Of a DNA stretch of 15,136 nucleotides, positions 6,290 through 12,320 are shown one piece after another. The notes beneath the pieces were generated by a model. It searched no databases. It was not told the DNA's origin and saw nothing but the letters and a program-made list of their open reading frames with translations. The translations under genes and the position numbers were made by a program. This DNA comes from Alistipes sp. Its GTDB lineage: Bacteria > Bacteroidota > Bacteroidia > Bacteroidales > Rikenellaceae. Where the stretch lies: assembly GCA_022511355.1 (NCBI GenBank), contig JAFLRS010000033.1:1-15136 (forward strand), given 5' to 3'. Each line of letters starts with the position of its first letter. The first letter of the stretch is position 1.

Positions 6290-8224
6290 TTAGTTTTGAG
6301 AGTTTTCATCTATCATTTTCACCTTCTCGATTGTTTCGGCGAGTTCCTGTTTTGTGCGTTGTATTTTCTCATTCACATCGGCGATGAGCGAGTCGGCGTT
6401 GGCCGATTTCGAGAAGAATCCTATATTGTTTTCGAGCAGGGCGATATCCTGTTCCAGACGACGTACTTTGTTGTATAGTCGTTCGCGTTCGGCGTTCAGC
6501 CGGCGGTCGCCTGCGGCGGCCATCGACGAGACTTTTTCGCGGAAGCGTGTCATGGCCTTGTCGGAACCGGCGCTGCGCAGAACGTTGAACATTTTGTCCA
6601 CCGCCTCTTTGTACTGTTTGCGTATGGTGTTTTTGGCCTTGATGGGCACGAATCCGATTTCGCTCCAGCGGCGCTGGAATTCGCGAATCAGTTCGTAGCC
6701 TCCGTTTTCTATGTCGGCTTCGAGCATTTCGGCTATGAGAGCGGTTTTGCGGTTGAGGTTGTCTTCATATTCGTCGCCTACCGATGCGAAGTGGGCGGCT
6801 TTGCGTTCGAAGAACGAGTCGCAGGCCGCACGGAAACGCTTCCACAGGGTGTCGGAATGACGGCGCGATACGGCGCCTATTTTTTTCCATTCGGCTTGCA
6901 GGGCTATGAGTTTGTCGGTAGCCTCTTTCCACTCTTCGCTGTCGCGCAGAGCCTCGGCGGCTTCGCATATTTCCACTTTGAGTTTGTAGTTGCCGTCCAT
7001 CTCTTCGCGGAGCGACGCAAAGAAGGCGCGTTTCATTTCGAACAGATTGTCGCAGGCGGCGCGGAAACGTTCGTATATTTTGTTGTTTTCTTTGCGCGGT
7101 GCGAATCCTATGCCTTTCCAGCGGGTCTGTATGTCCTGAAGTTTTTCGGTGGCGCGGTTCCATGCCTTGAGGGTGGCCGGCTGCGATTCGACGAGTTTTT
7201 CGACCTCTTCGCACAGACGGCTTTTCTGTTCGAGGTTGCGCACCTGTTCCTCCTTGAGCATTTCGAAGTAGGCTTGATGACGTTTGTTCACCACCGTGGA
7301 AGCGGCTTTGAAACGCTCCCACAACTGTTCTTTGAACTCTTTGGCGACGGGGCCGGTTTCGCGCCATTCGTCGTGGAGTTTCTGAAGACGGTTGAAGGCG
7401 TCGATTATCGACTTCTCTTCGGCGAGAGCTTCGGCTTCGGTGCAGAGGGCCTCTTTGCGTTCGAGATTCTTTTTGAGGTCGAGGTCTCGGAGGTCCTTGT
7501 TGATTTTTATGAAGTTGTAGAAGTTTTCGACATAGAGGTTGTAGGTTTCCCACAAATCCTTGACGTGTTGTTGGGGCACTGCTCCGGTATCTTTCCAGCG
7601 CTGTTGGAGTTCGCGGAATCGGGCGAAGGTGCTGCCGAGGGTTTCGTCGGTATCGATAAGTTCTTTAAGTTCTTCGATTATGGCGAGTTTGGTGCGATAG
7701 TTTTCCTCTTTGGCTTTGTCGAGGTCGGCGGTAAATTCGTCTCTGCGTCGCCGGTACTCTTTGAGGAGTTCTTTGAGTTTGAGTTCGGCGTCGTCGTTGG
7801 AGGGGCTGAATTCGGCCTCTTCGCCGTTGGCTTCGATGAAAGTTTTGTGTTCGGCGTCCACTTCGGCGCGTCGCATTTTGTAGAAGGCCACCTTTATGGC
7901 TTCGACCTCATGTCGCAGGTTGAGTACGGGTTTTTCGCCGAGGGCCTGTTCGAGCAGTTCGAGCAGTTCGTTTTTGGTGCGTCCGGCATATTCGTCGGCA
8001 GCGGATTGAGCCTCGGCGGATTCGTTTCCGGCATCTGCAAGGTCGCCTGAATGATTGTTGTTTTCGTCTGCGACTGCTGCGGTTTCATCCTGTATATCTT
8101 CGGCGGATGCCGAACGGTCGGCGGTGGTTTGAGCCGCGGCGTCAATCTGAGTTGCCTCGGCCATCTGCTGCAATTCCTCCGTAGCGGGCGAAATTCCGGC
8201 TGTTGTCTTTGAATTGGTGACCAT
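6290..8224 (-). CDS. DUF349 protein with five tandem repeats
   Basis: This 644-residue, mostly helical, highly charged cytoplasmic protein contains five DUF349 repeats. Each repeat carries a Trp followed by a G-x-[VFA] turn and then a conserved [LI][WY]xx[FY] helix. The repeat tryptophans are at about 210, 287, 369, 446 and 520, giving a period of 74-82 residues. Residues 1-80 are acidic and low in complexity (likely disordered), and residues 575-640 look like a coiled coil. No catalytic motif is visible. DUF349 proteins are widespread in Bacteroidota and their function is not established. The start ATG is preceded by a double AAGGAG, unusual here, and by a -7 box at 8264-8257. It is divergent from the response-regulator gene. 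Confidence 0.93.
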   Translation of the reverse strand: MVTNSKTTAGISPATEELQQMAEATQIDAAAQTTADRSASAEDIQDETAAVADENNNHSGDLADAGNESAEAQSAADEYAGRTKNELLELLEQALGEKPVLNLRHEVEAIKVAFYKMRRAEVDAEHKTFIEANGEEAEFSPSNDDAELKLKELLKEYRRRRDEFTADLDKAKEENYRTKLAIIEELKELIDTDETLGSTFARFRELQQRWKDTGAVPQQHVKDLWETYNLYVENFYNFIKINKDLRDLDLKKNLERKEALCTEAEALAEEKSIIDAFNRLQKLHDEWRETGPVAKEFKEQLWERFKAASTVVNKRHQAYFEMLKEEQVRNLEQKSRLCEEVEKLVESQPATLKAWNRATEKLQDIQTRWKGIGFAPRKENNKIYERFRAACDNLFEMKRAFFASLREEMDGNYKLKVEICEAAEALRDSEEWKEATDKLIALQAEWKKIGAVSRRHSDTLWKRFRAACDSFFERKAAHFASVGDEYEDNLNRKTALIAEMLEADIENGGYELIREFQRRWSEIGFVPIKAKNTIRKQYKEAVDKMFNVLRSAGSDKAMTRFREKVSSMAAAGDRRLNAERERLYNKVRRLEQDIALLENNIGFFSKSANADSLIADVNEKIQRTKQELAETIEKVKMIDENSQN

Positions 8225-8237
8225 CTCCTTACTCCTT
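8225..8237 (-). promoter_or_regulatory. Tandem Shine-Dalgarno sequence before the DUF349 gene
   Basis: Reading toward the ATG at 8224, the minus strand has AAGGAG (8237-8232), one T, then AAGGAG again (8230-8225) abutting the start codon. The upstream copy has the ideal 7-base spacing. Most genes in this window lack any such sequence, as is usual for Bacteroidota, so this site supports the chosen start. Confidence 0.6.
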
Positions 8238-8256
8238 TTTATAGTCTATAATAGCG

Positions 8257-8264
8257 CAAATATA
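8257..8264 (-). promoter_or_regulatory. -7 box of the DUF349 gene promoter
   Basis: The minus strand reads TATATTTG, a full match to TAnnTTTG, 32 bases upstream of the ATG at 8224. No TTG is found at the -33 position. The implied leader is about 25 bases and includes the tandem Shine-Dalgarno sequence. Confidence 0.6.
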
Positions 8265-8306
8265 ACCATTTTTCTCGGTTCCGTCATCATGTTTGCGGAT
8301 TTTTAT

Positions 8307-8314
8307 TATCTTCG
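8307..8314 (+). promoter_or_regulatory. Near-consensus -7 box of the response-regulator gene
   Basis: TATCTTCG differs from TAnnTTTG by one base and lies 26 bases before the ATG at 8341. A TTTG is present at 8292-8295, but the spacing of 11 bases is too short for a normal -33 element. It is a candidate only. Confidence 0.4.
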
Positions 8315-8340
8315 CGTGACAATTATTTTTCAGGAGAGCG

Positions 8341-9000
8341 ATGGCACACCGCATACTTATCGTCGATGACGAGCCGGACATACTTGAATTCGTGGGTTAT
8401 AACCTTGTGAAAGAGGGTTATGAGGTTTTCACGGCGGCCGACGGAGCCGAAGCGGTGCGGGTTGCGTTGGCGGCGCGTCCTCACCTGATTTTGCTCGACC
8501 GCATGATGCCGGTGATGGACGGATTGGCTGCCTGCCGGCAATTGCGTTCGCTGCCCGAGACTGCCGATGCCCATATTGTATTTCTTTCGGCGTTGGGCGA
8601 GGATGAGAATCAGATTACGGGTTTCGTTGCCGGTGCCGACGACTATATCCCCAAGCCTATAAAGATGAATCTTTTGAAAAGCCGCATCAGTGCCATTCTG
8701 CGGCGCATCGACGACTCATCGGAGAGGCCGTCGGTGGTGCTCGACCGCGAGCGGCATACGCTGTTGTGGAATGGCCGCAGCATCGAGCTTCCGCGCAAGG
8801 AGTTTTTGTTGTTCGACCTGCTGTACTCTTCTCCCGGGCGGTTGTTCACGCGCGAGGAGATTTACGAACGCGTGTGGGGCAGCGAGGTTGTTGTGGGGAC
8901 CCGCACGATAGATGTTCACATACGTCGTCTGCGCCGCAAAACCGACGACAGCCGCATAGTTACGGTGAAAGGCGTGGGTTACAAATTCTCCGAAGAGTAG
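8341..9000 (+). CDS. OmpR/PhoB-family response regulator without adjacent kinase
   Basis: This 219-residue DNA-binding regulator has an N-terminal receiver domain (about 3-118). Its phosphorylation site is complete: acidic residues D9 and D10, phosphoacceptor D53 (LLDRMMP), switch S83 and K105 (in DDYIPKP). The C-terminal OmpR-type winged helix spans about 128-217, with the recognition-helix signature RTIDVHIRRLRRK (188-200) and the closing VKGVGYKF. It resembles PhoB, but the target genes cannot be inferred. No histidine kinase is encoded on either side: DUF349 is divergent and prs convergent. It must therefore pair with a distant kinase or act as an orphan. A weak AGGAG lies just upstream of the ATG. 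A bidirectional terminator follows the stop codon by 13 bases. Confidence 0.93.
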   Translation: MAHRILIVDDEPDILEFVGYNLVKEGYEVFTAADGAEAVRVALAARPHLILLDRMMPVMDGLAACRQLRSLPETADAHIVFLSALGEDENQITGFVAGADDYIPKPIKMNLLKSRISAILRRIDDSSERPSVVLDRERHTLLWNGRSIELPRKEFLLFDLLYSSPGRLFTREEIYERVWGSEVVVGTRTIDVHIRRLRRKTDDSRIVTVKGVGYKFSEE

Positions 9001-9004
9001 AGAT

Positions 9005-9052
9005 AAAAAAGAGAGACCGTTCCGGCGCGTGTGCGGGAACGGTCTTTTTTTT
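9005..9052. terminator. Bidirectional terminator between the response regulator and prs
   Basis: AGACCGTTCC (9014-9023) pairs with GGAACGGTCT (9036-9045), 10 perfect base pairs around a 12-base GC-rich loop. Eight T residues follow on the plus strand (9045-9052). An A run (9005-9010) on the other side supplies the T tract for transcription from prs. It sits midway between the converging stop codons at 9000 and 9070. Confidence 0.88.
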
Positions 9053-9069
9053 GTCGGTGCATCGGCTGT

Positions 9070-10011
9070 TTAGCGCGAATACAGCGAAGAAATCTCTTTG
9101 TAGTTGTGTACGCGTTCGATGACGTCTGCGAGCATATCGGCGACGGTTATCACGGTAAATTTGCTCAAATCTTTCGCGGGGTTGAGCGGAATGGTGTCGG
9201 TGACTATCACTTCGGAGAGTGCGCTGGCGTTGATGCGTTCGTAGGCGTTGCCCGAGAGCAGGGGGTGCGTTATGGCGGCTCTTACGCTTTTTGCTCCGCG
9301 TGCCATAAGCATATCGGCTGCCATGCAGATTGTACCTCCGGTGTCTATCATGTCGTCCACGATGATGATGTTTCGTCCCTCGACGTCGCCGATGGCTGTC
9401 ATGCTTCCCACTACATTGGCTTTTGCGCGTTCCTTATGCGAGATGATGATAGGGGTTTGCAGTTTTTTTGCATAGAGAGCGGCCCGTTTTGCTGCGCCCA
9501 TGTCGGGGGCTGCTATGGAGAGGTTGTCGAGTCCGAGGGATTTGATGTAGGAGACGAAAACCCAGCTTGCGTAGAGGGTATCCATCTGTACGTCGAAGAA
9601 TCCCTGAATCTGGTCGGCATGGATGTCGATTGTAATGATTCGGTCGGCGCCTGCGGCTGTAAGCATATTGGCGACGAGTTTTGCGGTGATAGGCACTCTG
9701 GGACGGTCTTTGCGGTCCTGCCGAGCCCATCCGAAGTAGGGCATGACGGCTATGACCTGATGAGCTGAAGCGCGTCGTGCGGCGTCTATCATCATGAGCA
9801 GTTCCATGAGGTTGTCCGAAGGCGGGAAAGTGGACTGGACGATAAAGACGGTGCAACCGCGTATGGTTTCGTTGAAGCTGGGCTGGAATTCGCCGTCGCT
9901 GAATTCGAGCACCTCGGAATTACCGAGTTCGGTACCGTATTTCTCCACTATTTTTTCGGCGAGATAGCGGGAACTGCGACCCGTGAAGATTTTGATTTTA
10001 TGGATTGCCAT
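9070..10011 (-). CDS. prs: Ribose-phosphate pyrophosphokinase (PRPP synthetase)
   Basis: This enzyme makes phosphoribosyl pyrophosphate from ribose 5-phosphate and ATP, feeding purine, pyrimidine, NAD, histidine and tryptophan synthesis. The 313-residue length is normal. Visible signatures are the N-terminal IFTGRSS loop (8-14), FSDGE (37-41), the ATP-site segment RQDRKDRPR (97-105), HADQIQGFFD with H131 (131-140), the catalytic-loop region around K193 and R195, and the PRPP-binding loop VDDMIDTGGT (218-227). It is monocistronic in appearance, with a -7 box at 10053-10046 and a bidirectional terminator downstream. The leader from that box is about 25-30 bases. Confidence 0.97.
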   Translation of the reverse strand: MAIHKIKIFTGRSSRYLAEKIVEKYGTELGNSEVLEFSDGEFQPSFNETIRGCTVFIVQSTFPPSDNLMELLMMIDAARRASAHQVIAVMPYFGWARQDRKDRPRVPITAKLVANMLTAAGADRIITIDIHADQIQGFFDVQMDTLYASWVFVSYIKSLGLDNLSIAAPDMGAAKRAALYAKKLQTPIIISHKERAKANVVGSMTAIGDVEGRNIIIVDDMIDTGGTICMAADMLMARGAKSVRAAITHPLLSGNAYERINASALSEVIVTDTIPLNPAKDLSKFTVITVADMLADVIERVHNYKEISSLYSR

Positions 10012-10045
10012 AACTGTTTAAGGGTGTTGTTGTAGATTAACGGTG

Positions 10046-10053
10046 CAAATATA
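10046..10053 (-). promoter_or_regulatory. -7 box of the prs promoter
   Basis: The minus strand reads TATATTTG, a full TAnnTTTG match, 34 bases upstream of the prs ATG. No convincing -33 TTG was found. It lies downstream of the weak hairpin that ends ysxC, so prs is probably transcribed on its own. Confidence 0.6.
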
Positions 10054-10073
10054 GTGTTTATTCGATAGAAAGA

Positions 10074-10092
10074 GCCGGCTTTGCGTGCCGAC
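10074..10092 (-). terminator. Possible weak terminator of ysxC
   Basis: On the minus strand GTCGGC pairs with GCCGGC (6 base pairs, one T-G) around a 7-base loop, followed by TCTTTCTA. The stem is short and the T tract imperfect, so termination is probably partial. It lies 11 bases beyond the ysxC stop codon. Confidence 0.42.
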
Positions 10093-10103
10093 TTTTCAAC
10101 ATC

Positions 10104-10703
10104 TTATTCAACAATTTCCAATATCGATTCTATGTAGTTTATGACTTGTTCGCGTCCGCGGGCGTCGGAGCTGGATGTCACGAACATTTGGGGAAGGGTT
10201 TCCCATTGTTGGGCGAGAGTTCGGTTCCACGCGTCGAGGCTTCGTTTGAGTTGAGCGGCGGAGAGTTTGTCGGCTTTGGTGAATATTATTCCGAAGGGTA
10301 TGCCTTCATGTCCGAGCATCTCTATGAATCGGAGGTCGATTTTTTGCGGGTCGAGTCTCGAGTCCACGAGTACGAACAGATAGAAGAGTTTGTCGCAACG
10401 CAGCACGTAGTCGAGTATTATTTTGGCGAATTCGTCGCGGGCGGTTTTCGAGGTTCGTGCATATCCGTATCCCGGCAGATCGACCAGATACCAGCTGTCG
10501 TTTATTTTGAAGTGGTTTATGAGTCGGGTTTTGCCCGGGGTTCCCGACACTTTGGCGAGACCTTTGTGTCCGGTGAGCATATTTATGAGCGAAGATTTTC
10601 CGACGTTGCTGCGGCCTATGAAGGCTATGTCGCGAAGTTCGTCTTTCGGAACCTGCGAGATGCGTTCGGAGCTGCATTTGAATTCTGCTTTGCGGATGGG
10701 CAT
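10104..10703 (-). CDS. ysxC: Ribosome-assembly GTPase YsxC/YihA (EngB)
   Basis: This is a 199-residue TrmE-Era-EngA-YihA-family GTPase required for assembly of the large ribosomal subunit. All GTPase motifs are present: G1 GRSNVGKSS (30-38), G2 threonine T55 in GTPGKTR, G3 DLPG (75-78), G4 TKAD (142-145) and a G5-like SSS (177-179). The open frame extends upstream to 10805, but the ATG at 10703 is preferred. It gives the usual family N-terminus and length, and the added segment would lie upstream of the TATCTTTG box at 10739-10732. The gene is divergent from the pyrophosphohydrolase gene and lies upstream of prs, which has its own -7 box. Confidence 0.95.
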   Translation of the reverse strand: MPIRKAEFKCSSERISQVPKDELRDIAFIGRSNVGKSSLINMLTGHKGLAKVSGTPGKTRLINHFKINDSWYLVDLPGYGYARTSKTARDEFAKIILDYVLRCDKLFYLFVLVDSRLDPQKIDLRFIEMLGHEGIPFGIIFTKADKLSAAQLKRSLDAWNRTLAQQWETLPQMFVTSSSDARGREQVINYIESILEIVE

Positions 10704-10731
10704 ACTGGTTTGCCGGGCTTGTTTGCGCCGG

Positions 10732-10739
10732 CAAAGATA
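10732..10739 (-). promoter_or_regulatory. -7 box of the ysxC promoter
   Basis: The minus strand reads TATCTTTG, a full TAnnTTTG match, 28 bases upstream of the ATG at 10703. No TTG occurs at the -33 position. It helps decide the ysxC start, because the longer frame would begin upstream of it. Confidence 0.6.
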
Positions 10740-10783
10740 ACCAAAAAAATCGGGGAGTTTGCATTGTCGTCGAAAAAATTGCA

Positions 10784-10791
10784 TATCTTTG
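10784..10791 (+). promoter_or_regulatory. -7 box of the pyrophosphohydrolase-antiporter promoter
   Basis: TATCTTTG matches TAnnTTTG and lies 28 bases before the ATG at 10820. A TTG at 10764-10766 is 17 bases upstream, slightly closer than the usual 19. The ysxC -7 box, of identical sequence, lies 44 bases away on the opposite strand, so the two promoters are back to back. Confidence 0.6.
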
Positions 10792-10819
10792 TGATCCGAT
10801 TGCAATCAAAGCTTTAAGT

Positions 10820-11221
10820 ATGAAAAAAGAGTGGAATGATGTTCGCGAATTTCAGTTGAAATTCGGACATCCCGTTGCGGAGAAGCCGCAGATGATAGAC
10901 AAGAAACGCGCTTTGAGCCGCGGCAAGTGGATGAATGAGGAGGTTTCCGAATTTTTGGTTGCCGAGGACATCTACGAGCAGGCCGACGCCATGATAGACC
11001 TCATCTATTTTGCGTTGGGAACGATGGTCGAGATGGGTCTCGAGGCCGACGAGTTGTTCGATATCGTTCAGAGGGCCAATATGGCCAAACTGTGGCCCGA
11101 CGGCAAGCCTCACTACAATCCCAAGGACGGCAAGGTGCTGAAGCCCGAAGGCTGGGAGGACCCTGCGCCCAAAATCCGCGCATGGATTGACGCCCGCATA
11201 CGTGAAGCCGAAAAACGTTAA
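10820..11221 (+). CDS. MazG/HisE-like nucleotide pyrophosphohydrolase
   Basis: This is a 133-residue protein of the all-alpha NTP pyrophosphohydrolase superfamily (MazG, HisE/PRA-PH, dUTPase-2). Its members cleave nucleoside triphosphates or phosphoribosyl-ATP to monophosphate and pyrophosphate using Mg2+. The metal-binding pattern is visible: E40/E41-x2-E44 on one helix and E53-x2-D56 with D60 on the next (EQADAMIDLIYF). A C-terminal segment with NPKDGKVLKPEGW (about 105-117) may cover the substrate. It is not HisE itself in context, since no histidine genes are nearby, and the substrate is unknown. House-cleaning of non-canonical nucleotides is plausible. The antiporter gene begins 6 bases after the stop codon, so the pair is co-transcribed. 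Confidence 0.85.
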   Translation: MKKEWNDVREFQLKFGHPVAEKPQMIDKKRALSRGKWMNEEVSEFLVAEDIYEQADAMIDLIYFALGTMVEMGLEADELFDIVQRANMAKLWPDGKPHYNPKDGKVLKPEGWEDPAPKIRAWIDARIREAEKR

Positions 11222-11227
11222 TCCGCC

Positions 11228-12184
11228 ATGCTTTTGCTGCTGCTCTATATAGTTGTTGCGTCGGCGGTGGTCTACGCTTCTATACGTGCGTCGCACTACA
11301 TCGACCTCATCGACCGCACCACCAATTTGTCGGGGGCTTTTCTGGGCGGAGTTCTGCTTTCGGCCGTAACTTCGCTGCCCGAGCTTTTTACCAGTCTTTC
11401 GGCGGTGCTGGTGCTTCATAAGCCGAGTATGTGCATAGGCAATATTTTGGGCAGCGACCTGTTCAATATCGCCATGCTTTGCTGCGTGATGCTTTGCTGT
11501 ATCGGACGCACGGGCAACCGCCGCACGGCTAAAGGCAACATTGCGGTGGCGGTGTATCTTGCTGTCATATATGCGGTTATGATGGCCGACCGTTTCGGTT
11601 TTATCGACATCGAGTTGGGCACGGTGAATATTATAACGTTCATATTCATAGTGATATATGTGTTGGCGGTGCGTCATTTGTCGGGCGAGAGTTCCGCTCC
11701 CGATGCCGGGGAGGAGAGTGAGCCCGTGACACTTTCGCTGCGTGCTATTGCGGTGCGTTTCGTGCTTGCGAGCATCGCCATCATAGGTTTGAGCATCGCC
11801 ATGACCTATGTCACCGATGCCGTGGCCGAGGAGTTCTCGATAGGGGCCGGTTTTGCGGGTGCGCTGTTGTTGGGCGTAGCCACTTCGCTGCCCGAGGTCT
11901 CCTCGACGATAGCTCTGTTCCGCATGAAGAACTACGATATAGCGGTCGGAAACATTGTCGGCAGCAATCTGTTCAATTTCATGGTGTTGTGCGTGGCCGA
12001 CATTGCGAGTTTCCGCACGTCGGTCTACGACTATTCCGACCCGAAGGTGGATTGGCTGCTCTTTTCAGGTTCTGTGGCGACGCTGCTCATGCTGCCCGTG
12101 CTTACGGTTCGCAACAAGGCGGTGAAGGCGGTTTGTTCGCTGGCGGTGATAGCTTGTTATATTCTGTTTCTGCTTATGGAGTAG
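11228..12184 (+). CDS. CaCA-family sodium/calcium antiporter (YrbG-like)
   Basis: This 318-residue inner-membrane cation exchanger has two inverted alpha repeats. Repeat 1 holds AVTSLPEL (46-53) and GNILGSDLFN (71-80). Repeat 2 holds GVATSLPEV (216-224) and GNIVGSNLFN (241-250). E52 and E223 are the expected ion-binding glutamates. About ten hydrophobic helices are visible, with a short acidic cytoplasmic loop between the halves (about 150-168). Residues N80 and N250 occupy the matching positions of the second motif in each half. By homology it exchanges Ca2+ for Na+ or H+, but the ion cannot be read from sequence. It is preceded at 6 bases by the pyrophosphohydrolase gene. No clear terminator follows. 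Confidence 0.93.
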   Translation: MLLLLLYIVVASAVVYASIRASHYIDLIDRTTNLSGAFLGGVLLSAVTSLPELFTSLSAVLVLHKPSMCIGNILGSDLFNIAMLCCVMLCCIGRTGNRRTAKGNIAVAVYLAVIYAVMMADRFGFIDIELGTVNIITFIFIVIYVLAVRHLSGESSAPDAGEESEPVTLSLRAIAVRFVLASIAIIGLSIAMTYVTDAVAEEFSIGAGFAGALLLGVATSLPEVSSTIALFRMKNYDIAVGNIVGSNLFNFMVLCVADIASFRTSVYDYSDPKVDWLLFSGSVATLLMLPVLTVRNKAVKAVCSLAVIACYILFLLME

Positions 12185-12252
12185 CGGAGCCTGTTCCCCA
12201 AAAATAATTATTCCGTGTCGGGAGAGGTGTAAAAAATACCCTTTTTTTGGGA

Positions 12253-12283
12253 TTGTGCCGTCGTTGTCTGTCGGGTAATTTTG
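12253..12283 (+). promoter_or_regulatory. Promoter of the porin-imelysin-di-heme module
   Basis: TTG at 12253-12255 is followed after 20 bases by TAATTTTG (12276-12283), a good fit to the Bacteroidetes -33/-7 pattern. Transcription would start near 12290, just before the porin gene. Further upstream is a 10-base palindrome AATAATTATT (12203-12212), which could be an operator, but nothing identifies the regulator. Confidence 0.68.
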
Positions 12284-12320
12284 CATTCGGATTTTTGAGA
12301 TGCAAAACCTGACGGACAAG

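Noticed and set aside
6791..8050. 419-codon open frame on the plus strand opposite the DUF349 gene
   Set aside because: It mirrors the repetitive Glu/Lys-rich coding of DUF349, giving Phe/Val/Gly-rich nonsense. It has no promoter or start signal.
10704..10805. Longer N-terminus for ysxC
   Set aside because: It would begin upstream of the TATCTTTG promoter box and add residues absent from the usual family start.
10814..11677. 287-codon minus-strand frame opposite the pyrophosphohydrolase and antiporter genes
   Set aside because: It runs antisense across two recognised genes and has no family features.
12199..12206. TATTTTTG on the minus strand, a possible antisense promoter into the antiporter gene
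   Set aside because: The 8-base match lacks a -33 element and lies in AT-rich sequence where such matches are expected by chance.
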